Of a stretch of 64,000 bases of DNA, positions 10,430-20,294 are shown in pieces; positions within the stretch are counted from its first letter, which is position 1, and every line of letters begins with the position of its first letter. The DNA lies in the NCBI GenBank assembly GCA_015055815.1, contig SVHM01000001.1, positions 233,774 to 297,773 of the forward strand, written 5' to 3'. The notes under the pieces are model-generated. The model made no database searches. It was not told where the DNA came from and worked only from the letters and a program-made list of their open reading frames with translations. This DNA comes from Clostridiales bacterium (GTDB lineage Bacteria; Bacillota; Clostridia; Christensenellales; UBA1242). A program made the translations under genes and the position numbers.

Positions 10430-12265
10430 TTATTCCAAAATCGCTTTTATTCTTCTAACACCGCTAGAAGAAGCTTCTTCTTTCTTGATAATAAATTTAC
10501 CAAGTTCACTAGTATTTTTAACGTGTGGACCTGTACAAATTTCTTTTGATGCATTACCAATTGTATAAACAGTTACAATGTCAGGATATCTATCCAAGAA
10601 CTGATGCTCTGCTCCCACTTCAACCGCTTTTTCTTTTGGCATTTCTTCACACGTTACATCAATTTTTTCATTTATCCAATTATTTACAATATCTTGTACT
10701 TTAGCCAGTTCTTCACTACTCAACTTATGGTCACAAGCAAAGTCAAACCTTAATCTTTCTGCAGTTATGTTTGAACCTTTTTGACAAGAACTTTCTCCCA
10801 CCACCAACTTCAAAGCTGCATTAAGTAAATGAGTAGCAGTATGGTACTTAGTTTCCATTTCACCATTTCCAGCAAGTCCGCTTTTAAATACACCTGAACT
10901 GGAATTTCTAGCTAATTCTTGATGTTCTTCAAAAGCTTTCTTAAATCCGTCTTCATCAACCTTATAACCTAGTTCACTTGCCATTTCCACAGTCATTTCA
11001 ATTGGGAAACCAAATGTGTCATAAAGTCTAAATGCCGATTTTCCACTTATTGTCCTATCTTCATCAGTAGGTTCATATCCGCCATCTTTAACTTTCAAAA
11101 ACTCTAGTTTTCTGTTAATGCCATTTATTAATTTTTCAAATTCTTTTGTTCCAAGTTCAATGGTTTTTGTGAATTTTTCTACTTCTAGAGCTATTTGATT
11201 TAAAATATAATCTTCTTTCTCTACCAAATTAGGATAAGCATCATTATATATTTTCTCAATATATATTTTTGCAACATCACCCAAGCAACTTCCTTCAAGC
11301 CCTATTTTTCTTGCGTGCCTAATTGCCCTTCTCATAATTCTTCTAAGAATATAACCGGCACCTACATTACTAGGAACTATGCCATTCTCATCACCAATAA
11401 GCATTACAGCCGTTCTCAAATGATCGGCAATTATTCTGAAAGATTTAGTTGCATCTGTATCTTCGCCATATTTTAAATTTGTCATACTTTCAATATACTC
11501 AATAACTGGTTTAAATATATCAATCATATAGCCATCAGTAAGACCATTTAAAAACATCAACATTCTTTCAAAACCAAAACCAGTATCAACATTTTTATTA
11601 AGTAATGGTTTATATCCATTTTCTAATTTTTCATATTGCATATATACGTCATTACCAATTTCTACATATCTTCCGCATTTACAATTAATATCGCAACTAT
11701 CAGAGCATGGTGTATCATGCAAAGGATAATACCATTCATTATCTGGACCACATGGAGTTCCCGTAGTACCAGCAAGTTCCCACCAGTTTTCATCTTTACT
11801 TAAATAGTAAATATTTTCTTTCTTAATACCTAAATCAAGAAGATAATTAGCCGTCTCTTCATCTCTCTCAGCATCTTCATTACCTTCAAATACTGTAGTA
11901 CAAATTTTATCTTTATCAAGTCCAAATACTTTTGTTAAAAGTTCAAAAGTCCAAGCCGTTTTCTCTTTTTTGAAATAATCACCCAAACTCCAGTTACCCA
12001 TCATCTCAAAGAATGTAAAGTGACTTTCATCTCCAACTGATTCAATATCAACAGTTCTTACACAACCTTGAACATTACAAAGCCTTGTACCATTTGGATG
12101 TTTTTCACCAAGTAAATAAGGCATAAGCGGTTGCATTCCAGCCACATTAAACATTACACCAGTTGTACCATCACCAATTAAAGATACATGTCCAATATCT
12201 ACATGTCCCTTTTCTTTGTAAAAATTCAACCAAATTTCTCTTAATTCTTTTGCAGTATATTTCAT
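10430..12265 (-). CDS. alaS: Alanyl-tRNA synthetase, short form lacking the C-terminal C-Ala region
   Basis: Class II AlaRS core (FTFFEMMGNWSLGDYFKKE, NVDTGFGFERM) and editing motifs HTATH and CTGPH. Ends at SSGVRRIKAILE (611 aa). Confidence 0.93.
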   Translation of the reverse strand: MKYTAKELREIWLNFYKEKGHVDIGHVSLIGDGTTGVMFNVAGMQPLMPYLLGEKHPNGTRLCNVQGCVRTVDIESVGDESHFTFFEMMGNWSLGDYFKKEKTAWTFELLTKVFGLDKDKICTTVFEGNEDAERDEETANYLLDLGIKKENIYYLSKDENWWELAGTTGTPCGPDNEWYYPLHDTPCSDSCDINCKCGRYVEIGNDVYMQYEKLENGYKPLLNKNVDTGFGFERMLMFLNGLTDGYMIDIFKPVIEYIESMTNLKYGEDTDATKSFRIIADHLRTAVMLIGDENGIVPSNVGAGYILRRIMRRAIRHARKIGLEGSCLGDVAKIYIEKIYNDAYPNLVEKEDYILNQIALEVEKFTKTIELGTKEFEKLINGINRKLEFLKVKDGGYEPTDEDRTISGKSAFRLYDTFGFPIEMTVEMASELGYKVDEDGFKKAFEEHQELARNSSSGVFKSGLAGNGEMETKYHTATHLLNAALKLVVGESSCQKGSNITAERLRFDFACDHKLSSEELAKVQDIVNNWINEKIDVTCEEMPKEKAVEVGAEHQFLDRYPDIVTVYTIGNASKEICTGPHVKNTSELGKFIIKKEEASSSGVRRIKAILE

Positions 12266-12331
12266 AATTTTAATACCCTATATATTTATTTTAAACAAAT
12301 ATATAATATCATATAAGGAGAAATTTATCAA

Positions 12332-13675
12332 CTAGGTTAATTGAATTTTAGATTTTTTCTTATCTACACGTGAAAATATAAGACATGCCAAAATCAAAGA
12401 TACTTGCACCCCTATAAATAAAATCAACGCAAGCCCCGTCTGAACTTGTAAAGTTTGTAATTGTATTTGACTATCAAATTTTATAATATCAAGCAATACA
12501 CCTACAAACAACTGAGTTATTGAATTTGCAATATTACTAGCAAAAGTCAAAGCACCCGAAAAAGTAGCAACGTTCTTATCACCATTTTTACATATTGACA
12601 TGATAGCATCACCATAAATAGTTGATGGCAAAGAATACAGTCCACCACTACCAACACCACATATAAATAATATTGCAATCATTATATAAAAGGAAATATT
12701 AACCAAATCAATTCTAAATAAAAAAACAATAATTACAGCAAAAACTGACACCACTGTTATAATAATCGCTATAACCAAAGCAGAAACACTACCTTTTCTT
12801 TTAGCAATTTTCACCCAAAGTGGCTGACTTAAAATATTACCCACTATAAGCGATAACAATGCTATAGTTATCTGATTGCTAGTGTAAAATAATGAATAAG
12901 TAAAAAAATGAAGCCCCACACTACACAAAAACACTGTTGCCATACAAGTAAACACATACCCAAATATTATTTTTCTAAGAGTATTATGCCTGAACGCAGA
13001 TATAAAATTAGCAAATAAAACTTTAAAACTAAACCTTTCTTTTGTAAATTTCATAATGTTTTTACTTTTTGTAAAAATAGAGCAAATAAGCCCACATAAA
13101 AGACATATTAAACTCGTCACAAACGCAATTTTTACATAACCTACAGGGTTTAATTGTCCTATTGGGTACAAATCAGTATTAGGCAAAAAAACATACAGCA
13201 ATATACTTGGAATTATAATACCAATCAAATAAAAAATAGTACTAGACGCATTGATTTTTGCCCTGTCATTATTAGAAGTTGCAATATCATTTCCTAATGC
13301 CATATAAGGAGTTGCAAACATAGTGTTGAAAGTTTCTAAAAGCAAAAGTGAAACAAGTATCCAACAAAATTTAACAATATCAGATAAAGAACTAGGCACA
13401 CACCAAAGAGCAATATTAAATATACTCATACCAATTGTCGCAACAAGCATGTATCCATTTCTTTTCCCCATTTTTAGAAATGGATAATTGTCACTTAAGT
13501 ATCCGATAATGGTATCGGATATACCATCCCAAACTGTACTAATAGCAATAGCGACACCGACTAGCGTCCCACTAAGCCCAAGTACAGTTGTTGCAAAAAA
13601 CATGAAAAAATTAGATATTGTTTGACCTATTACACTATAGCTTAAATTTCCACATCCATAAATAATTTTTTTCAT
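12332..13675 (-). CDS. MFS/GPH-type transporter
   Basis: 12-TM-like; DGISDTIIGYLSDNYPFLKMGKRNGYML resembles the GPH/MelB loop 2-3 motif. Confidence 0.8.
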   Translation of the reverse strand: MKKIIYGCGNLSYSVIGQTISNFFMFFATTVLGLSGTLVGVAIAISTVWDGISDTIIGYLSDNYPFLKMGKRNGYMLVATIGMSIFNIALWCVPSSLSDIVKFCWILVSLLLLETFNTMFATPYMALGNDIATSNNDRAKINASSTIFYLIGIIIPSILLYVFLPNTDLYPIGQLNPVGYVKIAFVTSLICLLCGLICSIFTKSKNIMKFTKERFSFKVLFANFISAFRHNTLRKIIFGYVFTCMATVFLCSVGLHFFTYSLFYTSNQITIALLSLIVGNILSQPLWVKIAKRKGSVSALVIAIIITVVSVFAVIIVFLFRIDLVNISFYIMIAILFICGVGSGGLYSLPSTIYGDAIMSICKNGDKNVATFSGALTFASNIANSITQLFVGVLLDIIKFDSQIQLQTLQVQTGLALILFIGVQVSLILACLIFSRVDKKKSKIQLT

Positions 13676-13760
13676 GACAACTTCTCTCTCAAATAATTAT
13701 TTATATTATTTGAAAAAATGACTATTTTATGCACAAAAACTCATCTTTGCATAATACACA

Positions 13761-13792
13761 AAAAAGCCCGACTCAACCGTCAGGCTTTTAAT
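13761..13792 (-). terminator. Intrinsic terminator downstream of dnaB
   Basis: AAAAGCCCGAC...GTCAGGCTTTT stem with one mismatch, T-run on minus strand. Confidence 0.75.
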
Positions 13793-13794
13793 CT

Positions 13795-15417
13795 TTATTC
13801 AAATATATCAAGAAGTTCATCTTCTTCTGTAAGTGGTGTAAGAATTACTTCTTCACTACTCTCTTCTTTTAATTCTTGAACATTCTCTTCCTTTTGTTCT
13901 ATAGGAGCTTCCACATTATTATTTTCCGTAACATCAAATGGCACGTCACTAGGCACTTCATTGTTATCTTGAACTGGCACCGGTTCGTCATTTGGTTTTT
14001 CTTCTGGCGGAATGTCTTTAGGGTCAAATGGAATACTATTTTCCAAACTTTGACTATTAGCATCTTTATCTAAATTTAAGAATGAAGTAATACTACCCAC
14101 CCACTTGGTCTTTATAGTATCACATTTACCACTTCTGTTTTTGGCAATTATAATTTCAGCGATATCTTTTTCCCTTTCATTTTCAGGAACATCATTATAC
14201 ATATCACTTCTATAAATAAATAAAACCATGTCGGCATCTTGCTCGATAGAACCAGATTCTCTAAGGTCACTAAGTATTGGTCTATGGTCTTTTCTACCTT
14301 CACTTTGTCTCGACAACTGAGAAAGAAGAATAATAGGAATATTAAGTTCTCTTGCTGCCATTTTCAAAGTTCTTGTAATATCAGAAATTTCTTGCGTTCT
14401 TCCACTTACTTCTTTTGGTCCTTGCATAAGTTGAAGATAGTCAATCATTAAAATATCTAGGCCTTTCTCTCTTTTTAACTTTCTACATTTACCAAGAATA
14501 TCTAGTGGAGACTTTGAAAATCCTTCATCTATGTATATTTCTGCCTCATTAAATTTCTTACTAGCAGTAAGAACTGATTTCCATTCTTTTTCATTCATCT
14601 CACCTTTAAGCGCTTTACCCATATCAACATAAGCAAGACTACAAATTGACCTTGAAGCAATTTCTTCTTTAGACATTTCCAGTGAGAATATAGCACATTT
14701 TTTGCCACATTTAACGGCAGCATGATTAATAAAGTTCATGCCTAAACTGGTTTTACCACAACCCGGTCTTGCAGCGATTAAGATAAGAGCACCTTTTTGA
14801 AAACCGTTTGTAATTCTATCAAGCCCATATATTCCACAAGGAACACCCCTAATAGAGCCTTTATTTTTCTGTAACTCTTCAAAGTTAGAAATAGCATTAT
14901 TAACAGCTACAGATATATGAGTAAGCCCACCCCTATCTTCTTTTTCACCAATTAAGAAAATATTCTGCTCGGCAAATGATAATGCTTCTTCTTTATTGAT
15001 ATCTTCGTAAGCCTTATTAATAATATCTTGTCCCGCACCAATAAGTTGTCTAAGAACACTATTATTTTTAACAATATTCATATAGTGGACATAGTTACTA
15101 GCACTAGGAATAATATTAGTAAGGGTAGTTAAATAATCTATACCACCAATACTATCTAGCATATCATTTTTTTCTAGATTTTCAGTAACAGTTACAAAAT
15201 CAGTAGGCGTATTGTTTGTAAAAACCTTATGCATAGCACGGAAAATAATTTTATGTGTTTCCGAATAAAAATCGTCTTCTTTTAAAGTAGATAAAATATT
15301 AAAACTTGCATCTTGGTCAATAAATGCACATCCCAAAACACACTGCTCTGCTTCAATGCTATGTGGCAAAGTTCTTGCATCACTGTATTTTGTTGGTTTA
15401 CTTTTCGGTGTTGCCAT
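13795..15417 (-). CDS. dnaB: Replicative DNA helicase DnaB with acidic C-terminal extension
   Basis: LPHSIEAEQCVLGC, AARPGCGKTSLGMN Walker A, MIDYLQLMQ, LRESGSIEQDADMV. About 90 extra residues after the RecA fold. Confidence 0.97.
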   Translation of the reverse strand: MATPKSKPTKYSDARTLPHSIEAEQCVLGCAFIDQDASFNILSTLKEDDFYSETHKIIFRAMHKVFTNNTPTDFVTVTENLEKNDMLDSIGGIDYLTTLTNIIPSASNYVHYMNIVKNNSVLRQLIGAGQDIINKAYEDINKEEALSFAEQNIFLIGEKEDRGGLTHISVAVNNAISNFEELQKNKGSIRGVPCGIYGLDRITNGFQKGALILIAARPGCGKTSLGMNFINHAAVKCGKKCAIFSLEMSKEEIASRSICSLAYVDMGKALKGEMNEKEWKSVLTASKKFNEAEIYIDEGFSKSPLDILGKCRKLKREKGLDILMIDYLQLMQGPKEVSGRTQEISDITRTLKMAARELNIPIILLSQLSRQSEGRKDHRPILSDLRESGSIEQDADMVLFIYRSDMYNDVPENEREKDIAEIIIAKNRSGKCDTIKTKWVGSITSFLNLDKDANSQSLENSIPFDPKDIPPEEKPNDEPVPVQDNNEVPSDVPFDVTENNNVEAPIEQKEENVQELKEESSEEVILTPLTEEDELLDIFE

Positions 15418-15778
15418 TTTCTTCTTCCTTTATAGTTTTTTGTTGTTTGTCTTCCAATTTTTTCTTTCTTTTTGCCTTATAACTATCTTCAAGAATTTTA
15501 TTTTTTCTTTCTTGAAGTTTTTCTCTTTCTTTTATTTTTGCTTTTAATTTTCTGTCTTTTCTCTCGAATATCTTTCCAGCAATATAATTACCTAAAACTA
15601 CAAATGCAAGCATAAGTATACAATCTAAAAATATTACCCAGCCCCTGCTATTTATAAGAGTGCCAACATACACATTAAATAAAACAACAGGCACAAATGA
15701 AATTGAAAATATTATTAAATATTTCAATAACGACCTTTTCATTTTCCTTTTGTCAAAAAGATACTCACTCATTTTCAC
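15398..15778 (-). CDS. Small membrane protein with highly charged C-terminal tail
   Basis: Two hydrophobic segments then a Lys/Glu-rich tail; overlaps the dnaB start by 20 nt. Confidence 0.65.
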   Translation of the reverse strand: MKMSEYLFDKRKMKRSLLKYLIIFSISFVPVVLFNVYVGTLINSRGWVIFLDCILMLAFVVLGNYIAGKIFERKDRKLKAKIKEREKLQERKNKILEDSYKAKRKKKLEDKQQKTIKEEENGNTEK

Positions 15779-16655
15779 TCTTCCCTTTTACATTCTGCTT
15801 ACTTTTTAAAAACATGATTATAAATAACACAACTACTACCATGCATGAAATTATTATCGCAAGGACATACCAATTCACAGCATTAGGCGCCATCTTATAA
15901 ATTTCCATTTGAAAGTTCTCATCTTTATCAGAAAGAACCCATTTAAATGTCGAAACTCCACTTATTACTTCACCGTCATCAGCATTACCATAAATTCTAT
16001 CATCAGGATAAACAAATATCTCAGATACTTCTACATCAGAAAATTCAAAATCCCCTTCAAAATACTCAGAATAATTAACATAATAATTTTCGCCGTCATA
16101 TTCAAAGTCTTTTAGACTTGCAAGTATCCCATCATCTTTTAGTAGAGAATATTTGTATAACATCAACCCAAGTTCTTCAGTACTATATTCTTCTTCTATC
16201 ATTTTACTTATAAACGGCCCCACATCTTCCATAGCTTTAGTATACTCTTGGTTTTCAATAGTTGAATAGCCATAAAACAAACCAAACATAGAAAGATTAG
16301 AAAATGTAATTGACAAATATATACTATTGCTATCGTTTCTAGCAGGTTTAACGTCAACAATAATACCATCTTTCACCATATCATAAACGTATAATAGGTC
16401 GGGATTAACTTGGAACTGTTTCTTCCAATCTTCAATACTGTTTTTGATATTAACGAAATCACTTTCAATATCTTTTAACACTTCAAACATACTGTAGCCC
16501 TTTTCATTTAGTTTGTCCTTATCAAGTTCTACAACAAATTTATCTTGAATTGCATGATTTCCATCAACAAATCGAACAAACTCAATGTTTGCACAACCAG
16601 TAAAGATAGTGCAAAATAGTATTAATATTAAGACAAATAATTTTTTTATCTTCAT
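15765..16655 (-). CDS. Lipoprotein with additional C-terminal TM helix
   Basis: Signal with lipobox (CTIFTGC) and C-terminal hydrophobic segment WYVLAIIISCMVVVVLFIIMFL. Confidence 0.75.
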   Translation of the reverse strand: MKIKKLFVLILILFCTIFTGCANIEFVRFVDGNHAIQDKFVVELDKDKLNEKGYSMFEVLKDIESDFVNIKNSIEDWKKQFQVNPDLLYVYDMVKDGIIVDVKPARNDSNSIYLSITFSNLSMFGLFYGYSTIENQEYTKAMEDVGPFISKMIEEEYSTEELGLMLYKYSLLKDDGILASLKDFEYDGENYYVNYSEYFEGDFEFSDVEVSEIFVYPDDRIYGNADDGEVISGVSTFKWVLSDKDENFQMEIYKMAPNAVNWYVLAIIISCMVVVVLFIIMFLKSKQNVKGKSENE

Positions 16656-16825
16656 ACAGTCGACTCCAAGTTATCTCTATTTTAGCAAATTCAAAAACAA
16701 TTTACAATAGAATTTTGTTTAAAAAAATATATTATATATATTTATTCACCAACTTAAACGATAATTATAAGCAAAAAATTAATCAAATTATGTGCAAATT
16801 ATATCAAATTATCGAGTAAAAAGAT

Positions 16826-16854
16826 TTGCTAATAAAAAAAATATGTAATATAAT
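16826..16854 (+). promoter_or_regulatory. Sigma-A-like promoter, possibly leaderless
   Basis: TTGCTA - 17 bp - TATAAT; predicted TSS falls on or within a few bases of the ATG at 16861. Confidence 0.6.
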
Positions 16855-16860
16855 AAATGT

Positions 16861-17541
16861 ATGGAATTGATACAAGTTGCGAATTTTGTAAATGGTAAAT
16901 TTTTACTATCTAATTACAAAAAAGATAAAAAAGAAATATTAAATAGTGAACTACTTGCTAGTTATTCACTTGATAGTCTCGGCACATCTTCAAATGAAAA
17001 AATATACTTTGATACTGCCGATAGTTTTTTTGCCACTCATGGCATTAATATCTACACAGTACTAGTTAATAAAACTACCAAAGAATTGGTTGTTAGATAT
17101 GACGATAGCCAAGTAGAAAGAATAGATTTTCTTAGAAATATACCAAATTTCTTCAAAGTAAAGATTGGCAAAGACGATAGCATTCACAAATGCTACGAAC
17201 AAATTACCGAAGCCATTCATAGAGTTTTCCCATCAGGATTAAGCGAAAATATTGAAGATAAACTAAGAAACTCTAAACCACAAGTGATTATTCATAAGAA
17301 AAGAGAAACATATAGAGTTGTTAATAATGACGGCTTAAAAATGTCTATGTCATTTGATAAGAGCGAATACGTTAATACAAAAACAAGAAAAAAAGCCAAA
17401 CAAGAAAGTTTAGACGTAGTTGGTGACGCATTCAAAACAAAAGAAGACTTCGAATATTTCTTAAAACTTATGATTAGAGACTTCCCAAAACTAATTCGTA
17501 TCACAGATAACGAATTAACATTATCTAAAGATATGTTTTAA
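16861..17541 (+). CDS. Divergent CYTH-like domain protein (tentative)
   Basis: 226 aa; IYFDTADSFFATHGINIYTVLVNKTTKELVVRYD resembles the CYTH YxDT...L...G...R pattern. The canonical N-terminal ExExK is not evident. Confidence 0.4.
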   Translation: MELIQVANFVNGKFLLSNYKKDKKEILNSELLASYSLDSLGTSSNEKIYFDTADSFFATHGINIYTVLVNKTTKELVVRYDDSQVERIDFLRNIPNFFKVKIGKDDSIHKCYEQITEAIHRVFPSGLSENIEDKLRNSKPQVIIHKKRETYRVVNNDGLKMSMSFDKSEYVNTKTRKKAKQESLDVVGDAFKTKEDFEYFLKLMIRDFPKLIRITDNELTLSKDMF

Positions 17542-17544
17542 ATC

Positions 17545-17582
17545 AAAAAAGAATTGGAACTAAAATTCCAATTCTTTTTTAC
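17545..17582. terminator. Bidirectional terminator
   Basis: AAAAAAGAATTGGAA/TTCCAATTCTTTTTT 15-bp perfect stem. Confidence 0.9.
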
Positions 17583-17594
17583 TTCTAATTATCA

Positions 17595-18842
17595 TCACTT
17601 CCTACTAAATATACTATAATCTTCCCTAATGTCATTATCTTCTAAGTGGTCAACAAGTATTCGCCTTGTTTTTTCTTCAATCTTTGGAGATAGGAAACCT
17701 GCCATAATAGACATTGCCCCACCCACATAGAAACAAACTGAAATTGGGAGTATCATACCAAACGCAACAACAAAACTTGTTGACAAATAATACATGTTTA
17801 TTTTATTTATTACACAAGTAATATTTCTTCCAACAATTTTGCTTTTCATTATCATTCTATTGTACATAAAGAAATACGTCATAGCATAACAAATAGCCAT
17901 AATTCCTACAAGTAAATAGAATAACCACATAGTATTTTCTCTCATAAATACAAGGCAAATTCCAAGCACACCAACTAGAATTCCTGCAGTTGCTGACATT
18001 ATAGTTATATCTCTTTTTGACTCAAGTTTTCCAGTTAAATAACATCCAATTCCAAAGAAACCGTCAAATATTGCACTTGCAATTGCTGCAGATGTAAATG
18101 TTCCAGTTATTCTAAATATTAGTATTGGAAGAAGTACATACATAGCTTGCAAACTTTCTTGTAAGAAGTAGAATAGACAATATATTACCCTTATTCTTTT
18201 TGATACTGAATTTGCATAAATTGTACTATTACTTTGTTCTTTTAATGCAATATGAGCATAGGTTGAATACTCTTGATTATATGATTTATCTTTTCTATGC
18301 TTCATGTAGAAAATAAATAATGGCAAAGCACCAACAAGATAAAGTGTAAGCGAAATAATTATAAGCACTTGCATTGGTAAGTAATCAAGAATAAGACCAC
18401 CTATCAAAAGTCCTACAATTATTGCCCCTTGGTCTACTACCTTTGATAGTGCAAGCATCCTACCCGTACCACTTTTTCTAGTAGCATTTACGTATGAGAA
18501 AAGGACTTCATTTGGGATATTTTTAAATGTATAACTAAGTGAAAATGCAAGACCAATACCAATAACACACCAAAGTGGATTTGCATCAACAAATAAAAGT
18601 AAAAGTTCATAAACAAATATCGGAATTATTCTAAGGAATAAAAATAGTTGTGGTTTTTTAATTAACAAATTTTTAAAAATCAAACTAAAGAAAAAACCAA
18701 ATAAATACTGAATAACAACAGTAAGCAAACTTAAGGTTAAGTTTTGTGTGTAATTATATACAATAACAGCAATAAAACCCCCTACAAGTTTTGTAGAGAA
18801 GTTAGCCATAAATCTATTAAAATTCAGTAATTTAAACTCCAT
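17595..18842 (-). CDS. MFS-like transporter, paralog of 18981-20240
   Basis: Multi-TM; LLNFNRFMANFSTKLVGGFIAVIVY...PQLFLFLRIIPI matches the divergent neighbour. Confidence 0.75.
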   Translation of the reverse strand: MEFKLLNFNRFMANFSTKLVGGFIAVIVYNYTQNLTLSLLTVVIQYLFGFFFSLIFKNLLIKKPQLFLFLRIIPIFVYELLLLFVDANPLWCVIGIGLAFSLSYTFKNIPNEVLFSYVNATRKSGTGRMLALSKVVDQGAIIVGLLIGGLILDYLPMQVLIIISLTLYLVGALPLFIFYMKHRKDKSYNQEYSTYAHIALKEQSNSTIYANSVSKRIRVIYCLFYFLQESLQAMYVLLPILIFRITGTFTSAAIASAIFDGFFGIGCYLTGKLESKRDITIMSATAGILVGVLGICLVFMRENTMWLFYLLVGIMAICYAMTYFFMYNRMIMKSKIVGRNITCVINKINMYYLSTSFVVAFGMILPISVCFYVGGAMSIMAGFLSPKIEEKTRRILVDHLEDNDIREDYSIFSRK

Positions 18843-18980
18843 ATTTCACCTATAAAATTATTTTAACACAACTATTCTTTAATTCAAAATAATTATTATT
18901 AACAATTTACAAAAATCATTTTCAAAAAAATCTTTACTATGATAATATATATCTAGAAAAATATAAAAAATGAGAAGAAC

Positions 18981-20240
18981 ATGAACCAATTAAAATTATT
19001 AAATTTTCATAAAATGCTTGCCAACTTTGCCAATAACCTAGTCGGAGCATTTATTCCACTTATAATTTATCAAGCGACTAATAGTTTAACATATGCAATG
19101 ATTTATTTAGTAGCATCAAAAATTATAAGACTTGGATTTAATTACTTACTTAAAAATCTATATGGCAAAATGCCACAACTATTCTTACTACTTAGAATTA
19201 TTCCAATCACACTCTATAATATATTTATTTTCGTTTTAGATGCTCACTTAATTATAGGCATTATTGGAGTTTGTTTATTCAATTCTCTTGATTACGCTCT
19301 TAATAATTTGTCAAAAGAAGTTATACTAAACTATTCATCCCTTACCAAGAAAGATGATGAAAAATCATTAGGTACGACAAGAATATTTGAACAAATCGGA
19401 ATAATTGTTTCTTTGGTAGTTGGCGGATATTTACTAGATTTTAATAAAGTTATAGTTTTAATATTGTCGCTATCTATATACGCAGTTAGTATCATACCAC
19501 TAATAATATTCTATATAAAGAGCCGTAAACAAAAAACATTTAATAAAGATGCTACATCAAACGCAATAACCACACTTAGAAAAAACAAAAAGTATAAAGA
19601 AATCAGTTCAAAATTAACTAAGAAAATGCTATTTACATATGGAGTAATTTATTTCTCGTTTGCATTTATCGATATGCTTCAAACATGTTACGGACTTCAT
19701 ATATTTATCCAACAAGGCGAATTTGCTACAGCTGGAATACTAAATGCAATATTTAATTGCTTCTATGCAATAGGCTTCTATGTTGCAAGTATAATAAATG
19801 AAAAAAAGGACATGACAAGGCTTGTTTCAATAATTTGCATAGTAATAGGCATAAGTTCACTACTTCTATATTTTGTTAATATCAATACAGCATTTTTACT
19901 AGTATGCTTCTTCTATGGAGTTATCGGATTTTCATATCCATTCATCTCCCTATTTGTACTTGAAAGAATGCTTCTCAAAACTCGAATTATGGCATGCTCC
20001 AATAGAGCATTATTCACTAGAGAAACAAGTTGTGTAATGGCATACATCGTAGGATACTCGTTTGGATTTGCAGGACTACTATCAATATTTATCGTAACAT
20101 GCGTTACTATGTGCGCTTCATCAGTAATCATTCCACAAGGAGAAGAAAAAACACGTAAAAACCTTGTCGACTTCTTGCAGAACAACGAAAACATAATAAA
20201 CGAAGCCAATTCACTAGAAACAAACGAAAAAAATGCTTAA
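18981..20240 (+). CDS. MFS-like transporter, paralog of 17595-18842
   Basis: LLNFHKMLANFANNLVGAFIPLIIY...PQLFLLLRIIPI; shared C-terminal EEKTRKNLVDFLQNN / EEKTRRILVDHLEDN. Confidence 0.75.
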   Translation: MNQLKLLNFHKMLANFANNLVGAFIPLIIYQATNSLTYAMIYLVASKIIRLGFNYLLKNLYGKMPQLFLLLRIIPITLYNIFIFVLDAHLIIGIIGVCLFNSLDYALNNLSKEVILNYSSLTKKDDEKSLGTTRIFEQIGIIVSLVVGGYLLDFNKVIVLILSLSIYAVSIIPLIIFYIKSRKQKTFNKDATSNAITTLRKNKKYKEISSKLTKKMLFTYGVIYFSFAFIDMLQTCYGLHIFIQQGEFATAGILNAIFNCFYAIGFYVASIINEKKDMTRLVSIICIVIGISSLLLYFVNINTAFLLVCFFYGVIGFSYPFISLFVLERMLLKTRIMACSNRALFTRETSCVMAYIVGYSFGFAGLLSIFIVTCVTMCASSVIIPQGEEKTRKNLVDFLQNNENIINEANSLETNEKNA

Positions 20241-20253
20241 AAATTTTATATAA

Positions 20254-20292
20254 CATAAAAAATGAGATTTATAAAAAATCTCATTTTTTATG
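20254..20292. terminator. Bidirectional terminator between convergent genes
   Basis: CATAAAAAATGAGATTT - ATAAA - AAATCTCATTTTTTATG, 17-bp perfect stem. Confidence 0.85.
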
Positions 20293-20294
20293 TC

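Noticed and set aside
10345-12332. T-box or other aminoacylation riboswitch upstream of alaS, aspS or lysS
   Set aside because: Intergenic spaces upstream of alaS (67 bp) and aspS (75 bp) are too short, and the lysS upstream region shows only a promoter.
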